64,000 nucleotides of DNA, taken from positions 43,780,714 through 43,844,713 of the forward strand of contig OY735219.1 in NCBI GenBank assembly GCA_963457665.1. The letters run 5' to 3'. Positions 1-15,624 of the stretch are shown piece by piece. Made by a program: the position numbers and the translations under genes. Under the pieces are notes generated by a model. The model was given only the letters and a program-made list of their open reading frames with translations. It searched no databases and had not been told where the DNA came from. Positions within the stretch are counted from its first letter, which is position 1. Each line of letters begins with the position of its first letter. This stretch comes from Thysanoteuthis rhombus. Its lineage: Eukaryota; Mollusca; Cephalopoda; Oegopsida; Thysanoteuthidae.

Positions 1-1252
1 TGAAATGCACTTTATGTATGAGAAAATAATTTCAAGTTTTATAGGTATGATTTCACACTTGAAAATGTGCTGAGAGATGTATTAATAAATTGAAAACGAA
101 ATACAAGATATAAATCTGAAAGGTTATTTTGTGTATTTCAAAACTTAAAAATCTTTGCGAATTCATAGAAGTAATGACATCTCTGTGCTAGTAGTAGTGC
201 TACTCAGAGCTAGTAGTAGCAGGTGCACTGAGAGTTACCTGATAAACAGGAGTTAACCAATAGCTGAAAAAAATTGTGTGGTTTATTTAAATATTCTGTA
301 AACAAAATTTTATTCTTAAAGAATTCTAATGCCAAAAATAAAACAGCTAAAATGAAATTCATAAGTGGTAGTCAAGAATTACTTCTTTGAATTGAAAATC
401 ATTAGTCATTAAAATAAATTGACTGGACTATCAGAAAATATACGAGTTACCAAACTTCCAAATATGAATAATTATATTCAGAGTAAGGAAAACTAATTAT
501 GCATGTCAACTTGGAGAACATTTCTTTCAAGGATTTGGAACTGATTATTAGGAAAAAATAAAAAAATCCTAGAGAAAAAAAATTACAATAGATTATCCAA
601 TAATGATGGCTATACACAACGTATACAGATTTTACCTAGTTTTTCTATAACAAAAGAATCGTCTACGTCCATATACCACCAAGTGCATTTGAAACAAATT
701 ATACTGCTGTAAAGCTTGTTCATTATGTTTTCTATAGCCAAATTTACGGCCATCAAAAAGACCTGACAAAATCAAGAAGCTCAGTAGTGAATGTAACTAA
801 GAAAATAGGACCCAACTCAAAGGAATTTAAGACCGGTCACTTTCCATTCAATTCTTCACAGGTAGTCCCCTAATAGATTCATTTTATTTGAATCTTTCAT
901 CAAGTGGATTAAATATGCAGTCAAAATATTACAAGTACACTTATACATTACAAATTTTTATTTAAAAATTTGATTGATAGACGATTATTCATATTTTTAG
1001 GAGATGATCAAAGGTTACTTACTAGTCTCCATTTGGTGTCCAATCTGCCCGTACCAAGTATTCCATCCAAGGAAAGAATGTTTTCAGAGATGTTGGCAAA
1101 ATTTTTATTTTAGCATCATCAGAAATCTTTCAAGAGAAAAAAAAAATCTTCAGAAAGGAAAAAAAAATAGGTATTCCATATTGCATAAAATTAAATTTTT
1201 CAACTCTTTATGATTCAACAAAGGACACAAGATTTTGTTCTTATTAACTTAC
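1..1252. other. DPP8/9 intron, left edge of window
   Basis: This AT-rich sequence follows the most 3' visible DPP8/9 exon in the direction of transcription (minus strand). I looked for the next expected exon, the one carrying the conserved segment after the lysine-rich propeller strand, and found no splice-flanked coding stretch. Only short homopolymer runs are seen. The remaining DPP8/9 exons must lie to the left of the window. Confidence 0.6.
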
Positions 1253-1314
1253 CTGGCCTTCACTATTTACTGCAAATTCTACTATTTTTAATGTACTTTC
1301 AGCATTATCAGTAC
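1253..1314 (-). CDS. DPP8/9: DPP8/9 coding exon 5 (residues ~303-323)
   Basis: This 62-nt exon is flanked by an acceptor ending TTGCAG on the minus strand and a donor reading GTAAGTT. The leftover base of the previous exon completes a Gly codon, and the peptide reads GTDNAESTLKIVEFAVNSEG plus Gln. It aligns with the human DPP9 stretch that follows the Tyr-Arg-Tyr-Pro motif (the 'ALKLAEF' strand of the propeller). The exon ends in phase 0. It is the last DPP8/9 exon in the window. The gene is cut by the left edge, so the rest of the propeller and the alpha/beta hydrolase domain with the Ser-Asp-His triad are not seen. Confidence 0.85.
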
Positions 1315-3111
1315 CTGCAATAAATATCAGAGACCACTTATAGAAATAAAGATGCAATAAAATGTAAATATATCATGTACATTTTGACCAATCATAAAAT
1401 GGTGTAATTTATTAATTGATCAAGTTACATTTAATAGATATATAGATGAATTCTTTCTTAATTCATTACTTGATTTTTAAAGTATATTCATATATGAAGA
1501 CAAATGAGTCGGAACCAGTTATCAACAATATATACATCCAATGTTAAAAAAAACAAACCCAAATTTGACAACACAGTGGAAAATATTTTCTTAGATATAG
1601 ATTTTGTACACAACACAATAAATTGAAAAAAATGTAATTCACACCAAGAGTTTATTCTTTTTTTTCCCCCCAATCTGCACTGTTTATTCAATGCCATACA
1701 TAGACAGCCTGAAAACTGTACAAAATCTTTTTTTTTTTTTTTTTGAGAAGAAAGTTTTGTTGATTTCCATGAGTGAGACCCCGATTACTTTTGGAAAAGC
1801 ATCAGTTTAGATATAGTAAGCAATAAATGTTTAAATTTCCAGTCCTTTAGCTCTATTGGTATGACCCACACATGTGATATATACATGGCCAGCCAATCAC
1901 ACCAACTTAAGAAAAATGAAGAAACCTATGTTGACAGTTTGGATTGACCATTTCTAATAGATGATTTCATACAACTACAAATGAAAAAAAAAAAAAAAAA
2001 CGTTTCATCAAAGGAAGACCCAGGAGTTAGGTAGAGTTTAATTTGATACTGAACAATAAGTATAGAAGTTCAAATGTCCCAATTAGTTGATATAAAATGA
2101 GAAAATTTCCTTCCTACACTATCTTCTCTGTCCTTCCCACACAGCAACCTTCAAGTCCAAATGATCCACTCCTCTTCTCACCCTTTAATCAAACAACCTA
2201 ACCTTCCCTTTTGTTGAAGTCTTACCAACATAGTTGTACCATGGCAGAATAATTAGAGAAGATTAACCTAGATTTTGCATTGTTAAAATAAAAAAAAAAC
2301 AATTTGCATCAAGATATTAAAATTGTATATCTACAACAATTTGACCAAAAATGTTTATTGTATAAAAAATGAATAAATAAAAAAAGCTTCCCAAAAAAGT
2401 AAACCAGAATATCTTTAAATCCCATATACAATGGACGATTGTCTCAAAATGACTGAGTGCATGCCTCTCAGCAAGATAGGTTCCCCATCTATAGCAAACA
2501 AAAGGTGCATATTTATGAAGATAATGATATTTGTCAACTCAATTTTGTAATTTTTTTTAATCATCTTCTAATGAAACCTTACATATTTTTCTACACAACT
2601 TCCACTTACATTTCTCAAAATAGTTATCACTCAAGTTGAGTAAAATAAATATATTATTAAGAAATTATTCTAGATATCTGTACCTCAAAAAAATGAATCA
2701 CCATAGCCCATACATCTGAAAAATTATCTAGAAAAAGATATCTTATCTAAAAGAAAAAAAAAAAAAATACAAGTACAAGATTGGGCTATAGAGATCCAGA
2801 GCATTTTTTGGAAAAAAAAGTTGTTAGACAATGACAAATGGTGTACACATGCAAACTTTCAAGGTTGTAACCCTAAAAATGTGACCAGTAGCAGCCAGGA
2901 CATAGATGAACATAGTGAGAAGAATCAAGAGCTCAGTTGGTTGGTTGGGTGGGCCATTTGTGGACTACAGTGATTCGATTGGTAACTATAAAATAGTGTG
3001 AAATAATTGTAACAGTAGTTTACAGAAGAAATTCTGGAAAAGAGAGGTGTTTTTCCCCATGCAATATTTTCATTCAATTCTTTATATGTAATAGTGTAAT
3101 TTGTAACTTAC
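1315..3111. other. DPP8/9 intron 4
   Basis: AT-rich intron between two DPP8/9 exons. It contains poly-T at about 1722-1744 and poly-A runs at about 1983-1999 and 2750-2766. I see no coding or RNA gene. Short open frames here have no protein-like character. Confidence 0.7.
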
Positions 3112-3234
3112 CTGCCCTGGGATAACGATACATATCCATTTGTTTACTATCTGTGGTTGGTGCAAACGTGTGTAAAATTTCCACGCAAGATTCATCTACT
3201 TCTTCATATAAAATGCTGTAAGTGTTGTCACCAG
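3112..3234 (-). CDS. DPP8/9: DPP8/9 coding exon 4 (residues ~262-302)
   Basis: A 123-nt exon with acceptor TTTCAG and donor GTAAGTT on the minus strand, entering and leaving in phase 1. Translation gives a peptide containing YSILYEEVDESCVEILH and ending DMYRYPRAG. This corresponds to human DPP9 'RILYEEVDESEVEVIHV...SYRYPRTG'. The YEEVDES strand and the YRYPR motif are hallmarks of the DPP4/DPP8/DPP9 propeller; in this family the second is followed by the Gly-Ser/Thr turn that is seen in exon 5. The exon is flanked immediately on its 5' side by diverged duplicated intron sequence. Confidence 0.93.
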
Positions 3235-3278
3235 CTGAAATAAATATGTAAAGTTTTTAAAATGTTATTACAAATACA

Positions 3279-3500
3279 CTCAGCTACTCAAGTTATGAAG
3301 ATAAATAGATTCCGATGTTGATGCAAAGATTTCAACAATTTACTGCAAAAAGCAAATGCAATTTTCATTATCTCAAACTTCTCAGAACATATATCAGAAA
3401 AGCAACTAGCTCTGCAAGTTATGAAGACAGAAATTATCACTCAATGACATTTTACTTTTTTTAATAACATTCTCAAACTTTTCATATCAGAAATTTATTA
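3279..3500. repeat. diverged two-copy direct repeat beside DPP8/9 exon 4
   Basis: The string 'caagttatgaaga' occurs at about 3289 and 3415. The string 'tctcaaactt' followed by 'catatcagaaa' occurs at about 3371 and 3471. Order and orientation are kept, as expected for an old tandem duplication of about 100-126 bp with indels. Confidence 0.4.
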
Positions 3501-3884
3501 GTCATTCGTACTAAAATTCAAATCTTGTTAAAAGCTCACTTTACTTATCCAAGCTACAGAAAACCAACAAGCCTGAAGTAGCTGTTGTGTTAGCAATAGA
3601 AAAAGTGATTTTCCTAGATGCAACTTGAATTAGGTTTAAAATTTGAAAACTGTTGAAAAGCAATGAACATAAAAAAAAATAATATTTTTTCAAATATAGC
3701 ATACACTTTTTATCGATATTTATTATGAATATAATTCATCTTAAAGTGGGAATGGCAAAAAACTTACCTAATCTATTGTACCTGTTATAGATGTATAAAC
3801 AAAATTTTTTATTGTAACTTTTTAGATACATCCTCAAAACTCTATAAGGCATGTTTCACTGGGTTAGTCGGTTGCTAAAATGGT

Positions 3885-4110
3885 AAATATCAATTTCTTC
3901 AACAATATCATGTTGGATTGACATGAAACTTGGTCCACACCTTCAGATGAACCACCTCCTCTTCCTGATGCAGCTACTACTACTACCACAACTGATAATG
4001 CAAAATATTAATTTTCTTAGCCATATCCTGCTTGATGGGTATGAAACTAGGTCAAGACCTCTGGGGAAAACATTCTCATCTTGCAACCTTGGATGGTTCT
4101 TGTTTAAAGT
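3885..4110. repeat. two-unit tandem repeat, period ~118 bp, in DPP8/9 intron 3
   Basis: Unit one starts 'aaatatcaatttcttcaac' at 3885 and unit two starts 'aaatattaattttcttagc' at 4003. Both continue through 'catgaaacttggtc' or 'tatgaaactaggtc' and then a Pu-rich segment. The match is imperfect but ordered over the whole unit, so this is an old duplication or two copies of one repeat. The chance open frame of about 67 codons across it is not a gene. Confidence 0.5.
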
Positions 4111-4351
4111 CAGTAAACTGATTTAAAAAAGACACTAATAACTTTAATTGTTTACCCAAAGAAATCCCCAGGAATAAAAAGTGAACAATAACCCTTCAAG
4201 CATCCAGTGCTCAAGTCAAATTTAAATCATACTTCAACTACTATATTCAATATTCATTGAAATAATTATGAAAAAATAAGTATCATTAGAAACAAACAAA
4301 AAATAGATGCAACACAAGCTGAACAGAAATTAAAACAAGATGTCCATATTA

Positions 4352-7190
<2,839 letters not shown>

Positions 7191-7365
7191 CTTTATGAAC
7201 ATGAGTAAGTCTCCTTTGACAGCCACTCTTCAGGTGGGTAACAGACAAATCACTATCATGCACAAATGCCACCAGTTCAGAGTTAGTAGGACAGAATGTT
7301 GGATTAAGGCAAGTTTGGTTACAAGATGAAGTACCACCGACTTCACGAAACAGAGCTTCATCACT
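7191..7365 (-). CDS. DPP8/9: DPP8/9 coding exon 2 (residues ~164-221)
   Basis: A 175-nt exon, phase 0 in and phase 1 out. The acceptor reads TTTCAG and the donor reads GTGAGTT on the minus strand. The translation includes CLNPTFCPTNSELVAFVHDS and ends with RRLTHVHKG. This parallels human DPP9 '[39 protein letters not shown]', i.e. the first propeller blade after the Arg-Lys-Arg-rich segment of exon 1. The fit of frame and family order on both sides makes this exon secure. Confidence 0.92.
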
Positions 7366-7439
7366 CTGAAATAGAATTCAGAATTTCATTTGAAAACATA
7401 ACAAAAAAATTTCAATTTGAAAATTGAGTAATTGGAAGT

Positions 7440-7850
7440 CTCAAAGAAAGGGTTACCAAAATCAAGGAAACCATTAATATCCAAGTCAAGCACTGAACAT
7501 ATCATATCATATGCATTCAGGGAACCTCTGAAAGGTAACACAGTTGGAGGCAGAGATTCAGAAAGGTAAGTCAATATTAAGGGGGTAACTCCTGGAATGT
7601 AAAACACAGATGGGGAGAATCTCTGAACAGTGAACTATGGATAATAAAGGAAACCGCTGAAATGTTAAATGCGGATAAGGGGGGGAAGGAGACCAGTGAA
7701 AGGTAAACCATAAATAAGGGAGATCCATTAAAAGAGAAACCACAAATGGGGAAGTGTGCCATTGAAATAGAAAATGAAAATATGAAGGACAACTAGAAGG
7801 GAAACCAAAAATATAAGGGAACACTAGAAGGGAAACTATAAATTATATGA
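7440..7850. repeat. degenerate minisatellite in DPP8/9 intron 1, period ~45 bp
   Basis: About nine imperfect units with a purine-rich core like 'ggggaa..ctgaaaggtaaac..ataa' run from just upstream (minus sense) of coding exon 2. Examples are 'cctctgaaaggtaac', 'cgctgaaatgttaaat', 'ccagtgaaaggtaaacc' and 'ccattaaaagagaaacc', each followed by 'ataaggg' or 'atgggga'. Because the unit is purine-rich, its complement is open in several frames at once, which creates overlapping spurious minus-strand frames at 7386-7824. The block ends in a poly-A run at 7862-7880. Confidence 0.7.
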
Positions 7851-10800
7851 TTTATATTTATAAAAAAAAAAAAAAAAAAACAAAGCCCAATTTTGATATA
7901 TAATCCCATGCTTGTGAATGTTGATGACATTTTTTTTTGTGCTATTCTTCAGTGTTCTTTTATCATGTCTATTATATCATAACTCGAGACTGACAAAGTG
8001 AGTTATAAAGATGTGTGAACATATCTAAAAATAAATAAATTACATGATAGATAAATAGATACTAGTTCTCTGCTGGAATTACCACAACAATACACTTCTA
8101 AAATAAACATATTACTCTTTTGTACATAAATAAATGCACCGAAATGAAAATTAGACAAAACTGACTCTTGTGCAAGGTTATGTTTTAATTACAAAAACTA
8201 ACCACTGCACTATGAGTGAATATTCAACAACAAAATGAAAATTCCAAGAATTGTTCAGATGGAACTCATTTTTGTCTTGCTTATGTGGTTCCCACAACAT
8301 TTCATCAGATTCATTCAATCGGCTTCTTCGGGTGTACTAGCTGTACAGAAAGAGTGATTTTCTTTTCCTAATAGTGCAAACCAAAAAATTACCTCATCAC
8401 TGTTTGCTACAGTTTTCTGATTTGTGCAACTAGAAAAAGAAACCTTCTCTTTCCATTCAGATAGTGCACCTGGAGGAGGGCGTAAAATGGATTCAACAAA
8501 ATGTTGTGAGGGATATAAACAACACAAAGAATGAGTTCAATTGTCCAAACAGTTCAGGGAATAATAATGTGTCTTCTTAAAATTGGATAATAACAAAACA
8601 AATAGTTCATCAATATAAATATTATTTTAATCTCTTCTCATTCTTGAATTTCTATCTTGTATTTTTGGCTGTGGATGACAATACAGTTATGCAAATTTGT
8701 CTTATATAATGTATCATGACATTTCAAAATTTTTCAAGTGGGTGATGAAATATTTTTTGTTCAGGATTGTATGTTTAGATATCATTCAACTTTTACATAA
8801 GGCTCCATTAACCAAATAATTATACTCATTCATACATTCAAACACTTACAAAAGACTATACTAATTTGATCTCAATGATATATGAACCTTAATGAGTGGT
8901 GTGAAATACTAACTTCCACTATAAACAGTATGGAAGAAGTTACCATTGGAGAATAATAATGAAAATTGAAGTCTGATAGCTTCATTTTGTCAAGTGATAT
9001 GTAGTCCAAATAATATCAAAGAAAACGTTAGTTCTGTTTCTATAAAACACAGTATTAATCAAGAAAGAGGATTTCCAAATAAGGATTATCTATCAATAGT
9101 GACCTCTGGAAATACACACATACAAAAAATAATATACAGTAAATTGATAATCCCACAAAAATTCTATGATTGATCACTTTTATATATTTGTACTAAGGAA
9201 GAATCTATAAAAGGAACTCAAATAACACAACATTCAAACAGCTCAAAAACTGAGACAATGTTTTGGAAGGTTTATAAGATGATTTTAGTATGCAAACATA
9301 CTGAAGATAATAAACATTATGTCGAAAGGTTTTCTAGATGAGAATAACTGAATAATACATTTCTATTGCAATTTTTCTTCAATATAGATAATACATTAAA
9401 AAATTGATTGGCATCACTTGATAATTTGGACTATGTGTACCATTAGAAGATTTTCTTAACACTAGTCAAATGTGAATTCATAGTAACTATTTATAAGACC
9501 CAACTTTAAGTAAAATGAATGGAAAAATGCACACAACAGAACTGGGCTTTGTTGAAGCAAATTCATAAAAAAATGATTTCCATGACACTGTGGCTTCATA
9601 CTAGAAGAGAAAAAGAACAGACTTTGATCAAGAACTGCATCATTGTTTATACAATTTTTGTCAACATTTGTTTCTGTAATATAACTATTTCTTTCCAATT
9701 GAATTTTCAAGATAATCCCCATTTAAATAAATAATCATTACATCAAAAATGAAACAGAAAATATTGTCCAAAACGCAACATAATTCATGGTAAAAAAAAG
9801 TTTTAAATATATACATGAAGTGTAAACACTGCTTAGTTGGCTTTTTTTTCTTTCTTGTACTTTCTATTTTTCATCTCAAGTATTGATCTTTTTTTAAAGG
9901 AATAATGACAGTGTGACAATCTATCTTTACCAAGGCTTTCTCTTACTTATTTACCCCCCACTTTTTAAGATTACAGCTCACTTTCTTTGTTAAAAATGCT
10001 GACTATCTTTCTTTCACCACTCTTCGGGTCACTGAATTCCTTACAAATGCTGTTAACTTATTTAAAATTGGCCTTCACATTAAATTTTCACTTTCTTAGA
10101 ACTTTCAACTTACATTGCAGTCAAAAACATACTGTTAATGTACATCAAACAATGTAATTGGATTTGTTCGATTGACTTTAATACAATGTTTCAAGTTTAA
10201 GTTCATATTAATTAGAATAAATTGTTCATAGCCAGTACTTGAAGACGATATTGTGGTAACTCACTTAGAAAGAAATTTCTGGTTTCAAAACCAGACTGAG
10301 TAGATTTTTTTTTATAGGAAAACATGCAGAATAGTGTCGACAACTTACTCAAAAGATCAAACAGTTCATAGAGGTAACATCTACAATTCATGAAGGAACA
10401 GTTAAAAAAAAACAAAAAAACATTAACTCTCAACAGCAGCACAATAACAGATTTTCACTCCAAGTTGGTCAAAATTAGAAGTATTGTTTTTACATTAAAA
10501 TCATATTCCAATGAGACAGTCTGTTTTTTTTTCAATACTATTTTATAGCTTATAACAAACCCAATTAGAAATAGCAATGTAACATTCCTCTGAACTTTTA
10601 AAATGTTTTGGATTACTTCCCAGATGAATTAATAACTAGTTATTGAATAATAATTTTATATAATGAAATTATTAATTAAGAATAATTCATAGCCATAGAT
10701 CATTTGATATGCCACTACTCGTTTCAACTAGATGTGATATTGTACAATCCATTATACTGGTATTTTTGAAGACGACATTCAGTTCTTCTTCACACTTTGG

Positions 10801-11369
10801 GAATTGAATGGTTTATAATTTACATAAATTATATAATTTCTTTAATTTGTTTTAGTTAACCAGCTAAACAGGGAGATGAAAATATTTCTGTGCACTGATT
10901 TCCAATAAAATTTCCAAAATAAATGAAAAATTAATTTTTTCATAACATTTGCACAATTTATAAATATTCCTCATTCCCATCCTCATTGTCTGTTTCAAGT
11001 GCAATAAAATCCATAGTTTCTTCTCATGCAGAAAGTAACATTTCACAAGTGATCCTTAAAATGAACAAAATTAAACTTGTGAAAGATAATCTCAGAATAT
11101 ATGCAGCAAATCAGCAACTAAAGAGACAGGATCTATTTTTAACGTCATCTACAATTGATTAATACCAAAAGTCGCTAGGTGCAATACGGCCATTTTCATA
11201 ACCACACTAAAGTTAATTCCATAAAAGATGGCCACTATCATTGCTTATAACATCCAACCATGATTCAAAGACAAAAATGTAGAAGGGATGCTTTTCAAAC
11301 TGAAATGTAATACAATGTAATTCAATAAATAGTGAAACTTGATGCAAACCAAAACTGAGGAGTACTTAC
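7851..11369. other. DPP8/9 intron 1 (coding), remainder
   Basis: AT-rich intron. The phrase 'caacttttacataagg' at about 8788 recurs at about 15436, so at least one dispersed repeat passes through. No coding exon or RNA gene was recognised. Open frames of 60-86 codons at 8315-8527, 9462-9734, 10212-10442 and 10864-11046 are not protein-like. Confidence 0.6.
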
Positions 11370-11858
11370 TGTAATATTATCTGTACACACATACATACTA
11401 TTGTGAGCTGGGAAAACAAATTTTCCTTCCTTCTCCACGAAGTCAAAATAGGTAATTCCAAATACGCCAAGCCGTTTGCGCTCCCGTAGCAATTGTTCTT
11501 GTTTGGACATATGGCCAGATAAGGGCATCATTTGGAATGAATGCAGCAACTGCTTCCAAGTCAAATAAGGTGTTGAGTCTGTGAATTCATTAGGAACATC
11601 CACATACAGAAATGTGTTCTCCCGACTCTTGGCAGGAACACCAAGGAAATACAAGCGAGTCAGGGGGCCAGATTCTGTGTGGATTTTACGAAAGACAAAC
11701 TGAGATGGGACACTGCTGGCAAGACTGGTGATAATTTTGCGGGTGTCTCTGACTGCTTTGCGCAGCTCAGACCAGGATTTCTTTCCAGGTTTGGTCAGTT
11801 CAGGAAGTGGTGAACTAAACACCAACTGAAAAGGATCTGGCAAAAGCTCTGAGGCCAT
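11370..11858 (-). CDS. DPP8/9: dipeptidyl peptidase 8/9, first coding exon (residues 1-163)
   Basis: DPP8/9 is a cytosolic S9B prolyl-type serine peptidase that removes N-terminal Xaa-Pro/Ala dipeptides; in mammals it also restrains NLRP1 and CARD8. This exon carries the start codon in a strong context (CACCATGG) and runs 163 full codons to a GTAAGT donor, in phase 0. Diagnostic stretches are KSWSELRKAVRDTRKI, LTRLYFLGVPAKSRENTFLY, LTWKQLLHSFQ and LLRERKRLGVFGITYFDF. The last is nearly the human DPP9 'LLRERKRLGVFGITSYDF'. There is no signal peptide or membrane anchor, as expected for DPP8/9 and unlike DPP4/FAP. The frame stays open a little past the donor (to 11322), but the family match stops exactly at the splice site. 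Confidence 0.97.
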
Positions 11859-11908
11859 GGTGTAGCCAATTCACTCAAGATGTGGACCACAGCCAACACC
11901 AGCCAAGC
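11859..11908 (-). other. DPP8/9: DPP8/9 5' UTR part of the start-codon exon
   Basis: On the minus strand a pyrimidine-rich acceptor 'TTCTCTTTTTCAG' ends at 11909. It is followed by about 50 nt of leader up to the ATG at 11856-11858. At least one non-coding first exon must therefore lie upstream; the best candidate is at about 15.6-15.85 kb. Confidence 0.7.
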
Positions 11909-14599
11909 CTGAAAAAGAGAACAAGAATTATAGTGTCACGATTAAAGAGCATCAAGAAAATACAGTTAGAGATGAATAGCCAAACATAGCTATTCTTCAA
12001 AAGCTATTTGTGTAAAAATAATAAATATCAACTAAACTGAAAGCAAAATGATATCAATAAATGATTTATATAAACATTACTTTTGAAAAGTAAAAACATT
12101 AGACAAAAATGCTATGTCTCTTTTACTGATTTCTAAGTATATTATCTTCACTACCTAACAAAAGAGTAAAAGATATCCTGATTGAGTATCGATGTATGAA
12201 GAAATATAATTTTATTCAACTTTGTATGGTTAACACTTATGATTTTATTTTTCCTATTCTAGCTGAAGATTTTATTAGAATTCTAAAATTGAAAGTTAAA
12301 TATAAATCAAGCCAAAATAAAGTGAGTAATTTTTTAAAAAAACTTAAAGCATCTATTCAAATTTGTTTTGATAAACTTTGAAATAATTGCTAGATTCTGG
12401 TAAGGTGTTAAATAGCCCATTTGTTTGTTTATGCAAACCATGATGGTATGAGGAAGTCTCATTCAAGATGTCAAAACTTTCATTCACTGATGATAATATA
12501 TATGGTGACACAGCAAATACTAAAAAATATCTAGAAAGTATCACATTAAATGTGTGAACAGATTAAGTGAATAAGAATTCAAAAATGATCATTTAATAGT
12601 GATCTATGTTCAGCTACAAAACTTTTGCAAAAGTTCAGGGCATTGCCTAGGAGAGAAAGGATGCATTAATTCCCTATTTTGCAAACTTAATTTATATCAA
12701 GATACACAATCAATTTGACAAAGACTTGATATGCATAAATATCATACTTGCACAATCTATGTAAGAGTGCAGTCGACATATATCTACTAAATATTCATAC
12801 AGAATACAGATCATTTTGAGACTAAGAGACTTCAGTAAAAAATAAATAATCTCTAATTACAAGTACTTTGTATAATATGTGAAAGACCAAGGCAAGTTCT
12901 CTTAGGTTCATATTTAAAATGGCTGTCTAAAGGACTGAATACAATTACTTGCAAAAATAAATTATCCATAGCAAATTTGCATTGCCCACAAATACTTATA
13001 TTATTCAATATTAGCATTTTTTTCTTATAAACAGAAACATAGTAGCCCAAATACCTATATGAAAAGAATTTTCAAATTTCGCTTACAAAAACCAACACAA
13101 ATACTTTTTTTTACAGTACAGAAAACATGCTACTGCTACCAATTATCTTTGACATAAATAAGGGGTCCCTTGAGTGCACAAATTCATTTTTCAGAATATT
13201 TCACATAAAAAGTAAATAATATTCTTTTTGAAATTCAGTAATCATCAAGTATTTTCATACAAAATTATTGTAATGGCGACTATTTCATTTTTGGAAGATT
13301 TTTGATTTAAAGTTTTAAATTAGTCAAAATCAAACTTATGCTTCAGGTAGTTTTTCTCTTTTCTATAACCAACTTTAAGCCATATTCTTTCAGTTGAAAC
13401 CAAAATTACAACTTCAAAGATATTTATATTATTATATTTTTAAGAATTTTTGCAAACAGTTCAATATGGTTAATCTTTTATAACCAATATAGCACATAGA
13501 ATCAAACAACTCTATAAGAATTGACTATAATCTAGCTTCCCTGCTTCAAAATCAGCTTCGCTACCCCAGCTATAATAATATAGAACTTCAAAACACAAAG
13601 AAGCCTACAATTGACTCTGAATTACTTAATGTTTCCAAATCAGGTGCATTATTGACACTGAAAGAATATGTACAAGGGGTGAGACTATTTGCAGAACCGA
13701 ACAGAGATAAATGATATACTGAAGAGAGTCTCATTTAGGTTTTCTGGTTAAATTACAGCTTTTTAGAAATATATTCTATTTACATAGTATTGATGAAACT
13801 CACTAAAGCCCAAGTTATGATTTGCTGAATGTTAATACATACATGCACTTCTGAAGTATCTTTGACAACCCATTTTTAAAACAATTCATTTTTTTTTCAA
13901 ATTATTACCAAGCTTTTTCTCAGTTTACTGGGAAGAAAAAAACCCAAAAAAAACCCTAAACCTTTTCCACAAAAACTTTTTTCATATTGGACTTCTTTTT
14001 TTTTTTAAAGTCCAAAGAAGAGGATTTACTCAACAAAGATGAATAATAATTGAAAGGAGTCTTATTTGGGGTTTATGATTAAAATTAATCACTACATCAA
14101 TGATCAACAAAGTCAGCTCTTGACTCAGCCAATATCTACAAAATGCCAATTAAGAGCTATGCAAAGTTGCCAGAATAGAAGAGTAAATCTTTGGAAGAAG
14201 TTCAATTTCACTTTCGTTATTTTTTTTAGGTGAAAGTGAGGGAAAGAAATTATTTCCTCGGGATAATTTACAATCAGAGACAAACCTTTGGAGAAAACAA
14301 GTAAAAGAGATTTTTTAAAGTAAATATTTTGGTGATTTGAAAAAATTTGGTTGAGATTTTGTGTTATAGATGGAATAATGAACTAGAAAGTACTCAGCCC
14401 TATGGCTTTTTTCAACAAGATCTTGGGTGTGCAAAAGCAAAATTCCAAGTGTGCAATTTGACCAAAGTGCGCAGAATTATTTTTAGTTCAAGTAAATCTC
14501 ATTTTGTTTAAAAAAAACTGATAAAATGTATCCTAGGTATTACATGAAAAATTGATGCATAAAAAGCACAAATTGTTGCTTAAAAATTCACCAGAATGC
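11909..14599. other. DPP8/9 5' UTR intron, unique-looking part
   Basis: AT-rich intron sequence with poly-T/poly-A runs (about 13888 and 13990). I see no exon, RNA gene or clear repeat in it. Confidence 0.55.
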
Positions 14600-15460
14600 A
14601 GGAAATGAGGTGTCTGAAATTCAAAATCTCCATCGGGTGGACCCCCACTTCATTAGTGTCCTCGGCATGAGGCCCCAGGGGAGATTCCCTTATTTTATCA
14701 CATTGAACTTTAGTTATTGTCGTTTTCTCCAGACTGATTTAAACTTACAGCAAACAAACAAAGACATTATCCGTATCTTTGATCTTTCAAAGTGTGCAGC
14801 TTTATCTGGCAAAAAATATCTAGGGTGTGCACTTGCCACACTTTGAAGTCTGGACTTACAGAGCACATACCCTGACAATGACGTTGGCAGAGGTGAGTAA
14901 TTGTGCACGGATCTGCCCCGAAATTTAATCACTCCTTTCATGGCCCACCCTCCTATAAAATCTCACTGAAATTCATTGAAAACTTCCGAAGATGACATGT
15001 GGTGTGAACACATAACTACGACCTGGGGGAGGTAATTGTGCATGGATAAACCCAAAAATTCAGTCACTTCTTCCGTAACTTATTGTCTACCCATCCACAA
15101 AATTTAATTGAAAACATCTGGAGATATCGTGGATAGTCATTAGCGTATACATAAAATGTATGGAAAAAGCGACAAAACATCTACATTTTAAAAAATCTCT
15201 GGATCCGCCCCAAAATTCAACCACCTTTTCCTTATCCCACGGCCCACCTATCCACAAATTTACACAGAAATTTATTATCTTGTGGATAGACGGACACGAC
15301 CGAATATACCTTTTCAACTTCGTTGGCAGTGGTAATAACAACAAAATCCAAGTTACAGCTAGGAAACAGAAAAGGAAATTGACCAACGATTACAATTATA
15401 CACCACGCACGAAAGAATAATGTATCGAAGAACTTTCAACTTTTACATAAGGATACATTA
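14600..15460. repeat. cluster of diverged ~150-180 bp repeat units (dispersed family A)
   Basis: Three ordered units share the blocks 'ggat(c)tgccccgaaattta' / 'ggataaacccaaaaattca' / 'ggatccgccccaaaattca', then 'cactt/cctttcc..cccatggcccacc', then 'cacaaaatttaa', then 'gaaaactt/atctggagata'. A 'gttggcag(a/t)ggt' block follows at about 14882 and 15322. The units begin near 14900, 15040 and 15195. An end fragment 'caacttttacataagg' at about 15436 also occurs at about 8788. Small open frames inside (14610-14846, 15087-15420) are by-products. It sits just downstream of the probable DPP8/9 promoter. Confidence 0.6.
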
Positions 15461-15624
15461 ACCGAATATCGCGAAGAAAAGAGAGCAAGTTAGTACTTAA
15501 ACTAACCATGCCATGAAACAACAGGTGATTATTTCTTCGTATTTATTTCTTTATTCGATTCACAACGGACAAACGTAGTTAACAGTTGGTAGTGGAAGAC
15601 AATTACATGAAGAAGCAATGCACC

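Noticed and set aside
7386-7824. three overlapping minus-strand frames beside DPP8/9 exon 2
   Set aside because: Produced by the purine-rich minisatellite, which removes stop codons from the complementary strand.
11322-11369. extension of DPP8/9 exon 1 past the GTAAGT donor
   Set aside because: The frame stays open for 15 codons but family similarity ends at the donor, and exon 2 continues the family alignment in phase.
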